A stretch of DNA of 64,000 nucleotides, taken from NCBI GenBank assembly GCA_022497155.1, contig MU385766.1:124001-188000 (forward strand), given 5' to 3'. The notes beneath the pieces were generated by a model. That model had not been told where the DNA came from and did no database searches. It was given only the letters and a program-made list of their open reading frames with translations. The DNA comes from Whalleya microplaca (Eukaryota > Ascomycota > Sordariomycetes > Xylariales > Xylariaceae). This document shows, one piece after another, positions 1-10,616 of this stretch (position 1 is its first letter; each line of letters starts with the position of its first letter). The position numbers were made by a program, and so were the translations under genes.

Positions 1-255
1 TTGCACTGGAAAAAATTGATACATAGAATTGAGTTTGCACTATGCAGTCGTATTGATCTTGCCATTGCTTCGGAGCGCAGGGTATATTGCCAGGCTCCCA
101 GGAGAAACGCAACATTGACTACCAACTATAAATTGTGGAGACGAGTATGACCCAGATCCATAGCGCCAGTCCAGTGACATGGTATCGTAAGTCTAGAATG
201 ACCATTGTTCAGTGCCCTTGTGAGAGTGCTTCGGCATAGCATAATTATGTCGATA

Positions 256-873
256 TCAGTCAAATTCATCATCTGCAACGATTCCTTCTCCCTCGTATCT
301 GTGGTCGTCTTCATCCTCGTTGGCATATCTGTCAGCCGCCGTCTGTCTCGCTGAACGCTGCGGTGGAATAGACTCAGAGCCTCTAGCTGCAGCATCCCCT
401 TTTGCGACAGCATCTAAATCAATGTCAGCATCCAAGCTTCTCCGGTGATATACGACAAGATCGACGTACCAGCTGCATCAACCCATTCGCTGTAGACGTC
501 AACCGGGGCAGAAAGGTCTAACAGATATTAGTGGCTTAAACCTAGCAGGACTTGAGATATCCCTTACAGTTAATACCGCACTGGAACTTCTGTCCGCACA
601 CCTTGCAATCTAAGTGACCAACGCCAGCTTTCTTATCCATCTTGACAGTGACACTCTTCTCGTGGTTGCAGAACAGACAAGTGAATGTCGTAGGCAAGGG
701 GTCCGACTGAGAGTATGTGAGCTTTTGATGAACGAGAGACATTGAGTGGCCAGCACGGGAAGCAATACCTTCTTCGGGCCCTGAGGCTTGCGTGAACTCT
801 TCTTGCGTTTTCCCTGTGGCGGTCATCAGTATCAACGTCGCTCGAACTAGATTAATGAGACGCAGCCTACCAT
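256..873 (-). CDS. ELF1: Transcription elongation factor Elf1 (ELOF1)
   Basis: Small zinc-ribbon protein that rides with RNA polymerase II on chromatin. The spliced model has five exons on the minus strand: 871-873, 769-813, 568-706, 470-517 and 256-413, giving 130 aa. The product starts [16 protein letters not shown], the basic N-terminal tail typical of Elf1. It then carries the zinc ribbon with C26-x2-C29 and C50-x2-C53 (CLFC...CKVC) and the conserved [10 protein letters not shown] stretch. The C-terminal third is an acidic, Asp/Glu-rich tail, as in other fungal orthologues. The first coding exon is only the ATG; the intron begins at the next base. Donor and acceptor pairs are GT-AG and the frame is kept throughout. 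The start is fixed by the conserved N-terminus. It is transcribed divergently from URG1 across a 958-bp shared upstream region. The family call is secure; only the tail could be debated. Confidence 0.95.
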
Positions 874-1831
874 GATGGGCGTGAATGTATAAATTCACGA
901 GCCAGAGACAAATTCCTTGGCCAAACGAGAAACCCAAGTTAATGATGGAATGGGAAGTTTGATGGAATTTAGAAAGGATTTATTGGCCTTCAAGTTGAAA
1001 TGACGTCGGCTGTCGCGTGGGAAACCACCTGCAGTGTTCGGTTTAAAAAGCTGGTTCGGAGAGGAAAAGCATCGACTTCCGATTCCTTGCTTACTGTAGT
1101 TGTCCTGAAAAAATGATTTTCTTTGTGCGCAAGCGCTCCTTCTTATAGATGTTGCAAGACCCGTCGTCTTAACCTTCCATCAAGCAACAGTGCACCAACA
1201 ACCTTGTCTGAGCGTACCTAAGGTTTGTATGTTTATAACTTTATACTTTGTTCTCGGCCTCGCCTGGCTCAGCCACACATTCCTCCTAACTAATCGATAA
1301 GATAAGGGCGCCTTGGAGGCTGAGCAGGTTTAGGTGGCCTATTTATCCTTATCAGTTAGGTGGGACATCAAGCAACAGGCAGGATGGCGGGGTGAAGCGT
1401 TTATATCTGATATAATCATATATTCAATGCATATATGCAGCTTACATTTCAGACTGTGTACCTAAGAGTGCCGCTTCGCACTTCATCCAGACGCAGGTAC
1501 GCACTGGCTAAGTGTTTATCATTGGGTTACCTTATCCAACAGAAGTTCTCGATACACGTAGGTGTTTGAATCACATTGCCAGAGTTGCGGGTCTAAGGCA
1601 CTAATACAAGCCACCCACTGTGTGATCTGTCAACCTTCCACTCACCTTCTGGCAGCATTCATCTACATACATCATTTTACTGACCGACTTACTCCCCCAG
1701 GAGCAATTCCGGTCCCAGTAACAAATCTGTGACTATCCGCAAACGCTACTGCCACATTTCCATCAGTCTTCCTATCTGCACCCCATCTCCCTTGTTTTGC
1801 ATAGGTAGCTGGTTATTAGTCGGTAATAATC
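874..1831. promoter_or_regulatory. Divergent ELF1/URG1 upstream region with GATA sites
   Basis: No gene is seen. The stretch separates two divergent genes, so it should hold both promoters. Around 1296-1353 four GATAA cores fall within 60 bases: two on the plus strand (1296, 1301) and two on the minus strand (TTATC at 1343 and 1349). More TATC/GATA cores occur at about 1407-1420, 1515 and 1531. HGATAR is the known site of the NIT2/AreA nitrogen regulators. The use of these sites is inferred from the role of URG1 in pyrimidine breakdown. Confidence 0.45.
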
Positions 1832-4340
1832 ATGACAAGTTCGGGCTCAAATACGGAGAATGCGGTGGGCATGGCGGAGGTTCTACAGGCCTTGAAAGCC
1901 ATCCAAGAGAGTCAGAGTAGACTAGCAACAGAAGTTGAATCCGTTTCTCAACGGCTTGATGCTCTTGCCCCGTCCGCCCAAGAACCTAGCTCCGGCCAGG
2001 ACGGGAGGCTCTTGTCTCAGTCTACGGGTGATAGCACTCCTACGACTGTCACAGCCCAGACACCCGTAACTACTAGCGAGTCCGGTGCCGATAATGCCGC
2101 ATCGTCGACGAGCGTAGGAGCCCAACAGAAGTCGGGCTTTACATCTCGTATTATTCTTACGTAAGCTGGCATTCTCAGATAGCCCGGGGCGCCGTGGCTC
2201 TACGTGTATACTGATTATGTGATAGGACATACCCAAATCAAATCGGTATTCGCCCGATTCCTCTCAGCTGGGGTGCTCCGGAAGCAAGTGAGCGAGGCCC
2301 GGTCGTTGTCTCCCGCTCTTCATCTACAATCCGAAGACGGAATGGTGAGTTGCCCTGATTACCTAATGTTGAGTTGTCACTAATATTGATATTGTATATG
2401 ATAGCTATTGGAGGTAAGCCATATCACACGGTTGATGGTTTAGGATACCTTTATAACTCAGCCATATAGCTCATGGAGGCTCTTACTCCATATACTTTGC
2501 TCTTGCTCTCGCAAGCAAGCAGCTCGATGCCAACCATAGGTATGATGGTCATGAGCGTACCTGATGTATAGTTTAGTATCTAACGGGCACGTAAACTAGA
2601 CCGGATTTCACCAACACAGAGCCAGCGGTTAACATTGGCCCATTCCCCCAATGGGGCGACAAGAAGAAGATTGTTTCCATGGATCCGTGGGGTCATCTTG
2701 CTCCGTGGCTTTTTGCAGACATCATGGCGAAAGAAAATGGTAGGACGTCGTTTCAATACGTCGTGAGCTTGTGATTCGGGTATGCTAATAAGAGCAATAG
2801 TCGACATCAAACCAACAATTGCCATCACCAAGGCTCATATGAAAGTAAGTCCATTGATCACCGAGCTTTCAGGATCCGATACTAATTTAAGCCAGCTCCC
2901 TGAGCTTGAAGAGAGTGTCCGGAGTGGTAGACTGTAAGTCCTCGTCTGATTATGGTCACCAGAAAAGCTGACTCGTTTAGTGTCCCTGATGGCAAAGTTT
3001 GCTTGAATTCGCTGGGGGAACTTGCTGTGACCAAATTTGCGGTCGAACCAGTAGGCACTGACGAAACCCTTAATCTTCGCGATGGCGTAATACTAACTAG
3101 AGCAGGTCTGGTATCTACCTGGGGTAGCTGAACGGTTCGGCATAGGTACGCACCCGATGGAGATATGCGATGTGCAATGATGTTGATCAAACAGATGAGG
3201 GTTCCCTACGTCGCTCATTGTTCGAGCACACTGGTGGCAGCTATCCGGAGGTAAGATAGCAATCGTCCGGAAGAAATCGGGTTCGGTCTAATTGCTCTAT
3301 AGCTCATTACCCGTGGTGACATCAAAGTCTTCCTGCCTCCCATCGGTACTCAGATGTCCAATTCCAGAGAAGCGCTAAGGGGCCTTGTTATTAATGCTCT
3401 ATAGGTGGACTTACCGTTTACTGCTTTGGGGACCCGGCAAAGATGTCCGATGAGAAGTCAAGTCTAGCTTTACGTGTCCATGATGAGGTAATTATATTCC
3501 TATATTTCAGCTTGATTCGGGGACGGCCCACTCACGACATATGTAGTGTAACGGTAGCGATGTGTTTGGCTCGGATATCTGTACATGCAGACCTTACCTT
3601 ATCTTCGGCATCGAGGAGGCCGTTAAGGAAGCACAGAAGGGTGGCAGCGGCGTCGTCATCTACTTCAGAAAGGAGGGACGTGCTCTAGGCGAAGTTACAA
3701 AGGTACGCAACAGCTTGATCTGGAGTATCAAATATTTGAATGCTAATATCCAATAGTATCGTATGTCTTGAAACCTGTTCGAGCTGAAGAATGAAGCCTA
3801 ATGACGCTTGATAGTTGTCTATAACGCGAGAAAGCGTGGGGAAGATCGCGCCTCAGACTATTTCAAGAGAACTGAGAACATTGCTGGAGTCAAAGATATG
3901 CGATTTCAGGCTCTAATGCCAGACATCTTGCATTGGCTCGGCATTAAGAAGATCGATAGAATGCTAAGCATGAGCAAGTAAGTCGCTCTGGTGGAAGTGT
4001 GGGATGGCGCCACCAGAAGCTAATAACGCACACTGCAGCATGAAGCACGACGCGATCGTAGGCCAGGGGTAAGCACAACGATGTACAGCATATCAAAGCG
4101 GGCACGTCTAACCAGGAACAGTATCCCTATCCACGAGCGAATAGAGCTTCCCGAAGACTTGATCCCCGCAGACTCCAGGGTCGAGATAGATGCCAAGATT
4201 ACTGCCGGTAAGCTTGCATCTCCCTCCCAGGCAGCTAAGTTCGATGTGGCAACTGATCACTTGCAGGTTACTTTACTACTGGCCACAGAATGACCGCAGA
4301 TGAATTGAAGGCCGTTCAAGGCCGAATTTGGGAGGAGTAA
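1832..4340 (+). CDS. URG1: Urg1/Urc1-type GTP cyclohydrolase II-like protein (uracil catabolism)
   Basis: Related to GTP cyclohydrolase II and to yeast URC1 / fission yeast urg1, which act in uracil catabolism. Eighteen exons: 1832-2160, 2226-2344, 2405-2413, 2470-2539, 2600-2739, 2801-2844, 2896-2933, 2981-3050, 3106-3145, 3195-3250, 3303-3345, 3405-3487, 3547-3702, 3757-3760, 3815-3977, 4039-4068, 4122-4207 and 4267-4340, giving 517 aa. The zinc-binding triad of the family is visible as C348-x10-C359-x-C361, followed by the GVVIYFRKEGRALGEVTKY segment and KRGEDRASDYF. The first 100 residues are a low-complexity leader with a predicted coiled stretch. The frame is kept through a 9-nt and a 4-nt exon. 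The end is uncertain: TAA at 4338-4340 is direct, but a donor at 4337 joined to 4391 would give a four-residue different end, stopping at 4401-4403. Confidence 0.9.
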
Positions 4341-5456
4341 GTACCCCTCCATTAGAATTTTTTGCAGCTTCGTATTGATAAGCATGACAGTATCGATCAT
4401 TGATGGAAGCTAATAGAGCCGCCTTCGGCGTTCACTGATCTGGGGTTATCATTTAAGACTGTATTTCTGTGTTGCTAGAAAACTTGATCCTGCCTAGATT
4501 CCCCGCTCCTGCTGTGGCCACTCGTATGAAACTACTAGTATGCGCATTCGAGAGGCGCGTCTTGTTCGTGTACTCCCGTGCTTGTGATAGCGCTGCCATC
4601 TGTGCCATCTCAGGAATGTGACAATGATCCGATTGTAGCATGTCCTTGCGATATTTCGATCACGATCTTACGCAGTATTATGTTACTCAACTAGAACACC
4701 CATGGTTGAGTAATAGAAGTCTTGGACGTGTTCCAGCTTCTCATTCGCATCAGCCTTAGTGGGCAGAAGGTGCATGGCCATGGGATGGATAGAGGTAGGC
4801 AAGCCTGGCAAGGTCAGGGTCTAGGCGCGCCAAGTGGGTTGATGCTGCACGGAATATACAGGGGCGAGTATCGTGGAATCCATGTTGAGTTCGTTGTCAC
4901 CGGCCTTGGAGCTGACGGCGACACCTCCACCCACTCCTGGCCGCGAAGAAAAACGGAGTCGACCGCCAGGGCAAAACGGGTATTTGCAAGGTTGGGTTGC
5001 AGAGAGGTTAGAAACTAAAACTCCTCCAGCATCGTGAGTGGTTCAGGCGCCAGCAACTCTCCCCACTCCACCCGTCTAACTGTGCAGAACGGCCCAACAG
5101 CGCTGCAGGCGTCTATTGCCCAAAACTACGGAGACCACACAGAATCCACCACATAAGAAACGCACCCCATCCGAGTGACATGTGGCAACGCCCGCACCGA
5201 ATGTCTGGGGCATGTCGTTCCACAACAGCCGGTAGGTTGGCCCTTGGCGGGCTTTTTTTCCTCTACGGTCTTTAAACCTTCGTGACCATCATCCATAGAT
5301 GGAAAGAGCCTCTATTTTTCTCAGCCCGCATTGCTTTTTCCTAACTCTACCCTAAAGTGCCACTCCAATTGCAAAGCTTCCCAGATCACGCCTCAACACC
5401 GCTTTCGACCATCTACATATCATAGTTGCATTTACATTTTACATCCGGCCACTTAC
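4341..5456. other. Intergenic, no clear gene
   Basis: About 1.1 kb downstream of URG1. An open frame at 4722-5018 (98 codons) matches no family I recognise and has no convincing splice partners. The last 130 bases are pyrimidine-rich, as expected for a 5' leader of the gene that starts at 5457. Confidence 0.5.
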
Positions 5457-5918
5457 ATGGCTATGGCTACCGCTACATACTCGCAAAATACCCACGACGT
5501 CCCTCGAAGGGAGTCGTCCCCGCGGCCGAGGAACAGTGATAGGCGCCGGCCACGCCTGCTCAGAGCCTGTGCTACGGAACCATCCATCACCACCTCCAAC
5601 GCCTGTAAGGGCGTGCTGACGGCCCCAAACACCAGTCGAAGGGCGACGGAGCTCCTCAGCCGCGTCGCGATCTCCAACGCGACGTCGTCACCGTCGTCTG
5701 GGAGGAGCTTCGGTCTGGAGTCGGCCGAGGTCCGCGAGCATCGCCTATCACAGACTACCTATGGATCAAGTACGTGATCTTCATATATACTACTTAATCA
5801 GCCTTCATACTAATCGAACAATCCAGACTCAGCAAGCTACTTCAGCTTTCCCAGTTTTGATACGTGGGATGTGGATCAGCAGCCAGACGAGGAGAAAGCG
5901 ATAGACAGGACGGCTTGA
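5457..5918 (+). CDS. Small hypothetical protein
   Basis: Not recognised. Two exons, 5457-5769 and 5827-5918, give 134 aa. The 57-nt intron has a GTACGT donor and a CCAG acceptor, and splicing joins AGT/AAC codons in frame. The N-terminus is rich in Met, Ala and Thr, followed by an Arg/Ser/Pro-rich basic stretch (about residues 20-40) and a Ser-rich middle. The C-terminus is different in character: aromatic and acidic, with SYFSFPSFDTWDVDQ, which looks like a conserved linear motif. No signal peptide or membrane segment is seen. The frame is open upstream to an in-frame ATG at 5331, so a 42-residue longer form is possible. The ATG at 5457 is preferred because the upstream part reads like leader sequence. 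Role unknown. Confidence 0.55.
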
Positions 5919-6930
5919 TTCACCACGACAGCGTGGTAATCAGGTCAGGATGGCGCGTGTACGTTCATATGATGAAGTGAAGTCTACGGTTTCAACGCCG
6001 TAAGCATGTTTGTTGCCAATTGTTTTGGATACGATGACGGCATGGAGGAGCGGGCGGTAAAGCATGACGACAGATCAAAAAGGCGTTGGGTGGTTTTTTG
6101 TCTCACGCATCGTCGGATCGACTCATCAGATCCGGTGCTCGGATACCTAGGCGTTTGGAGACCAATGGGAATCATATCATGGCATCAACAACAAGGAAGC
6201 ACACGCAGGGAAACACATGGGCATATAGTTAATATTCGTCGTTTCTAACGACGATGATAGTAATTTAAGAAAAATTACAATGAATGGTGCGAGGCCCCAA
6301 CTTAATCATATTTCAACTAGACTTATTCTATACATATGGTATGGTGTCTTAAGCCAGAAACTTATGTGCCAAGTAAGCGAGCTATTAACTGTCACAATGA
6401 GGTTGAAGATGGTAGATGTTGAGCTGTGAAGCCCACTTACAGCCTTGTATCCAGAAGACACTTGTTGCTCACCAAGCAGTGAGGTGGTCGGAGAGACCTG
6501 AATGCAAACGCCTCGAGAAGATCCGTCGGATCGACCTTTTAGTGGAAGCTATGGTACCCTTGCTGCCTTGTAGATCAGCAACCAGGCCTGCCAGGTACAG
6601 AATCTCAGGAAAATCGTGAGCAGTGAGCAGCAGCCGGTGGCGGCTGTGGATGAATAATGCTGTGGCTGATAGGTGTAGGTGAATGGAAGGGCGGGTCCGA
6701 GCGCAAGTGGCTAGTGCACCGGCTCGGAATAAACTTTAACCTCCCGGGGTGTGGCACCAATCGCTAGGCTGGGGCACTGGATTTTCGAATTTCGCGCACA
6801 AACTAGAAAATTATTCTAGCCCAGAATTTACAGTTTGGATACATCCAACACTACCACCCGCAACCACAACCCTTTTTTCCACATCCTCAATATCGTCCTG
6901 AATTGCGAGCTAACTTGACACCTCGCAAAC
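5919..6930. other. Intergenic, no clear gene
   Basis: About 1 kb between the small protein gene and the eS1 gene. Short open frames occur on both strands (for example 6006-6248 and 6416-6619) but none resembles a protein family. The last 130 bases should hold the promoter and leader of the ribosomal protein gene. Confidence 0.5.
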
Positions 6931-8058
6931 ATGGCGGTTGGAAAGTGAGTACACCGAATTCCTATCCCGAGAACTACGATTGCCGCGACACTATGCGACC
7001 TGGTTGTCGCTGTGTCCACCACCCCGCCGCCACGACTAGAAGAAGGGAACTGAAGCTAATCATCTGCTTCTGTCAGGAACAAGAGATTGTCTAAGGGCAA
7101 GAAGGGTCTCAAGAAGAAGACCCAGGACCCCTTCGCACGAAAGGACTGGTTCTCCGTTAAGGTACGTCGACACTATACAATTCCTCTATCAACTTGATGA
7201 ACATCAACTTCATCAATCTGCTCGGGCGGCTATTCGAGACTAACTATGATTACCTTCAGGCTCCTGCTCCATTCAACATCCGAGAGTACGAACTACACCT
7301 TGTGAAGCGCCTGTGATCTTCCATCTAACTATGATATCTAGTGTCGGCAAGACCCTCGTCAACAGAACCACCGGTCTGAAGAACGCGAACGATGCCTTGA
7401 AGGGCCGAATCATCGAGGTCTCCCTGGCCGATCTGCAGAAGGATGAGGACCACGCTTTCCGAAAGGTCAAGCTACGGGTGGACGAAGTTCAGGGCAAGAA
7501 CTGCCTGACCAACTTCTACGGCTTGGACTTCACCTCGGACAAGCTGCGATCCCTGGTGCGAAAGTGGCAGTCTCTCATCGAGGCCAATGTCACCGTCAAG
7601 ACTACCGACGACTACCTCCTCCGCCTCTTCGCCATCGCCTTCACCAAGCGCCGGCCAAACCAGATCAAGAAGACTACATACGCCGCCTCGTCTCAGATTC
7701 GTGCCATACGCAAGAAGATGGTGGAGATCATCCAGCGAGAGGCCGCTACCTGCAATCTGCAGCAGCTGACCTCCAAGCTGATCCCTGAGGTGATCGGCCG
7801 TGAGATCGAGAAGGCTACGCAAGGAATCTACCCCCTCCAGAATGTATGTTTGGTGTTCCGCTTTTATCTGGCTGCTGTCCATATAGTCTCATATACTGAC
7901 TGTGCCCTCTTTAGGTCCATATCCGCAAGGTCAAGCTCCTGAAGGCACCCAAGTTCGACCTCGGCGCTCTGCTGAACCTACACGGTGAATCTACGACGAA
8001 TGAGGACGGACAAAAGGTTGAGCGGGAGTTCAAGGAACGGGTCCTTGAGGAGGTCTAA
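6931..8058 (+). CDS. RPS1: 40S ribosomal protein eS1 (Rps1/S3Ae)
   Basis: Component of the small ribosomal subunit, located at the mRNA exit side. Five exons: 6931-6944, 7077-7161, 7260-7285, 7342-7843 and 7915-8058, giving 256 aa, the usual length for this family. The product begins [19 protein letters not shown]. Recognisable conserved blocks are [53 protein letters not shown] and, near the C-terminus, the [20 protein letters not shown] segment. Short first exons with introns near the start codon are common in fungal ribosomal protein genes. Splice junctions all keep the frame. The second intron carries a perfect 8-bp inverted repeat. The call is certain; exon boundaries are strongly constrained by the conserved protein. 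Confidence 0.97.
7194..7216. repeat. Inverted repeat in RPS1 intron 2
   Basis: TTGATGAA at 7194-7201 and TTCATCAA at 7209-7216 form a perfect 8-bp stem with a 7-base loop inside the second intron. No complete snoRNA C/D box set was found around it. Confidence 0.5.
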
Positions 8059-9389
8059 TTGTTATGAACTCTGGTCATGGTACGGCGTGGGTTTTCTGCA
8101 ATGGCATTAGGTCTCACTTATGATTGCATTCGGCGCGGCACGGCAGCTGCGGTTACAGCAGCCCCTCAGAACAGAAAAAATGAGACGGTTAGCTGACACA
8201 CATTCGTAGAGATATGGCAATGTGGTTATGACAATCGTGATACCTTACACATATATGTGATGTGCCTAGATGCAAATTGCTTCGTGCCTTGAACCTGAAG
8301 CAGTTGTGTATTCATCGTGTTGCTGATATACGATCAAGGGTTATGCCAATGCCTCTTGCGCAATTATCTGTATAACCGATGCAATCATTCTTGAACTCAA
8401 TGGCTACATATGCTCTCCTTATTACATCTGGTAGATGGTATTCTACACGTAGGATCCGTCAGGGTTATCCTGCTCGGTAACGGCTTATGAGGCACATGAA
8501 GGAGATCACATGCGAGTACACAGTATGCCTGATACGTGGACATGAATTCCAAGGTTAACTTGCATCTGATGGGCTGCATAGTTACATCCAATGCATATGT
8601 GCAATACGTGGTTATCTATAGGCCGTATGCTGGTATAGCATTCGTAGACTGAAACTTGTAATTAGTGATTAATTCGTAGGATATATACCCAGATACCGAG
8701 GCTTAATGTTCACTAGGTATCTCGCAACAACGCGATATCTAAAGACTAATGATTAATAATCCTGACTATTACATTCAGACCTACTATGTCTCCCTTGGTT
8801 TCGATTTTTTGTGACTGGAAGTGCAATGACAATCCAGTTACCAGTAAGCTTCATCAATCGGGTTGATAAGACGTGTTACAAGGTCACAAGCACAGCGCTA
8901 TAGAACCCCATGTGCTTAACCCCGATGACCGTTAGTTAGTGAGCTTAACTAATAAAACTCTGGATAGCCCGGTGCCTGGCTGGAGGCACCCGCGAAGCGA
9001 AACCTTGAAATCGCCACCCACCGCCAGCGGGCTTGGCCGCATGACCGTAATCCGATACCTACACCTATTATACCTACATTAACTACCGCCTGCTAAGCCT
9101 ACCTACACACTGACTAATAAGATACCCGTGAGAGCGAGACAGCTGCACGAGATCACTTGTCTAGAATAGAAGTTACCTGTATTATTTTCCCTTGAACCTA
9201 GGCTTCCTTGCTCAGCCTTTTTTCGCCATTATCTTCTGATTCATAGATTTTTGCTTCTCTTTTTTCTCCGGGTTTATTTCTTTGTTGCTTGTGACAGATT
9301 GGCTTACCGTCTACCTACCGTTCACCTACCTTTTTGTATCATTACATATTATCGACGCGCCTGGCCAAACAAATCTAGTGAACCAACCC
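8059..9389. other. Intergenic, no clear gene
   Basis: About 1.3 kb between RPS1 and the Rab gene. It is AT-rich at 8200-8960 and no coding pattern is seen. At 9055-9112 there are several CCTACCTA/CCTACA motifs of the kind that recur in other intergenic stretches of this window. The last 150 bases are T/C-rich leader sequence. Confidence 0.5.
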
Positions 9390-10430
9390 ATGATGGCATC
9401 CGAGGATTCCTTGCCGGTGCTCAAGGTGCTGATCATCGGCCCGTCCGGCGCCGGAAAGTCCGCGTGTAAGTTGGCGCGTTTTCATTCATCGCCTCCATTG
9501 AGAGAATCAGGATATATTGGCTGACAAGTAATTCCGTCGTTCGTCGACTGCAGTGTTGCTGAGATGTAAGCACTGAAAACTCGTCCCGTAGTGGTGATGA
9601 TATATCTCTATGTATACCGGAGCTCCGCGGTTGACGTTCTGGTTCCTTCTGTATGCAGATTGCGACGACCAATTCGACCCCGAGTCGTCGACGGCGACGA
9701 TCGGTATCGACTTCAAGGTGAGATAGAGCAACTGCGCTGCGTTTGATCGCGTGCGCCTACGGCCGGCGGTTCCGGTGACTAACGCGCGGCATATAGATGA
9801 AGAAACTCGCCGTACGGGGCAAGGCATACCGCTTAAACATATTCGACACGGTAAGTTTCCGGTTTCCACTCGCTCAGGTGTCGGTGCTTGATCTCCTTGA
9901 ATGTCAACGATCTAACAGGGGCCGGTTTGGCGTGATATCAGGCCGGCCAAGAAAGGTTCCGCACCTTGTCGACTAGTTATTACCGCGGCGCACACGGGGT
10001 CATTATAGTCTACGATATCTCGAGCCGGAAGAGCTTTCTAAGCATGGAGAAATGGATCGACGAGGCACGATCAAACGCGTCTCCCGATGCGGTAATCTAC
10101 TTGGTATATTCAAAACCCCCTTCCTCTCATATAGCTAGCTCATGAGAGTTTGCGACTAACATGATAGCAAAGGTCGGAAGCAAATTGGACAAGGTGGCCG
10201 CTGGCGGCCGCGCCGTGTCCTTCGAGGAGGGCAAGGCGTTCGCGGAGGCCCAGGGGGCCGGGTTTTGCGAGGCGAGTGCCAAGACGCGGGAGAACGTGAG
10301 GAAACCGTTCGTCGAGGTCGTCGACCAGATCGTTCAGAGACCGCAGCTGCTGTCTGCGGCCACGCCTTCGAACAGCACGGGGCTCAACCTAGGTCTCGGG
10401 TCAAGCTACTCTTCGGCTTGTCCTTGTTAA
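9390..10430 (+). CDS. Rab18-like small GTPase
   Basis: Membrane-trafficking GTPase of the Rab family, closest in pattern to Rab18. Six exons: 9390-9465, 9554-9565, 9659-9717, 9797-9850, 9942-10103 and 10173-10430, giving 206 aa. The P-loop is GPSGAGKS (17-24), switch I has TATIGIDFK, switch II has the [21 protein letters not shown] block, and the guanine-specificity loop G5 is ASAKT. The protein ends in CPC, a geranylgeranylation signal of CXC type. The second exon is only 12 nt. The G4 motif reads SKLD (124-127) where NKxD is canonical; the AGC codon at 10179-10181 lies inside an exon and no alternative splice restores Asn. Two adjacent ATGs (9390, 9393) could start it. It converges on the hydrolase gene with 186 bases between stop codons. 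Confidence 0.9.
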
Positions 10431-10616
10431 TGCAGAGATCTAGCCTTCTAGTCTATTTATGTTTGTCCTTCAGAAAGTAAGCCCGATGAACGCCGAGTGC
10501 TATCCATGCAGTCCCAATGTACAATAGCTCTCTTTCTCTCTCTAGATGATATCCCCCCATATGCAGTCATACACATTTTCAACGACGAAGAGATGTCGCA
10601 TGTTCCAAATCCAAAT

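Noticed and set aside
4722..5018. 98-codon frame downstream of URG1
   Set aside because: Gly/Arg-rich, no recognisable motif, and no partner exons.
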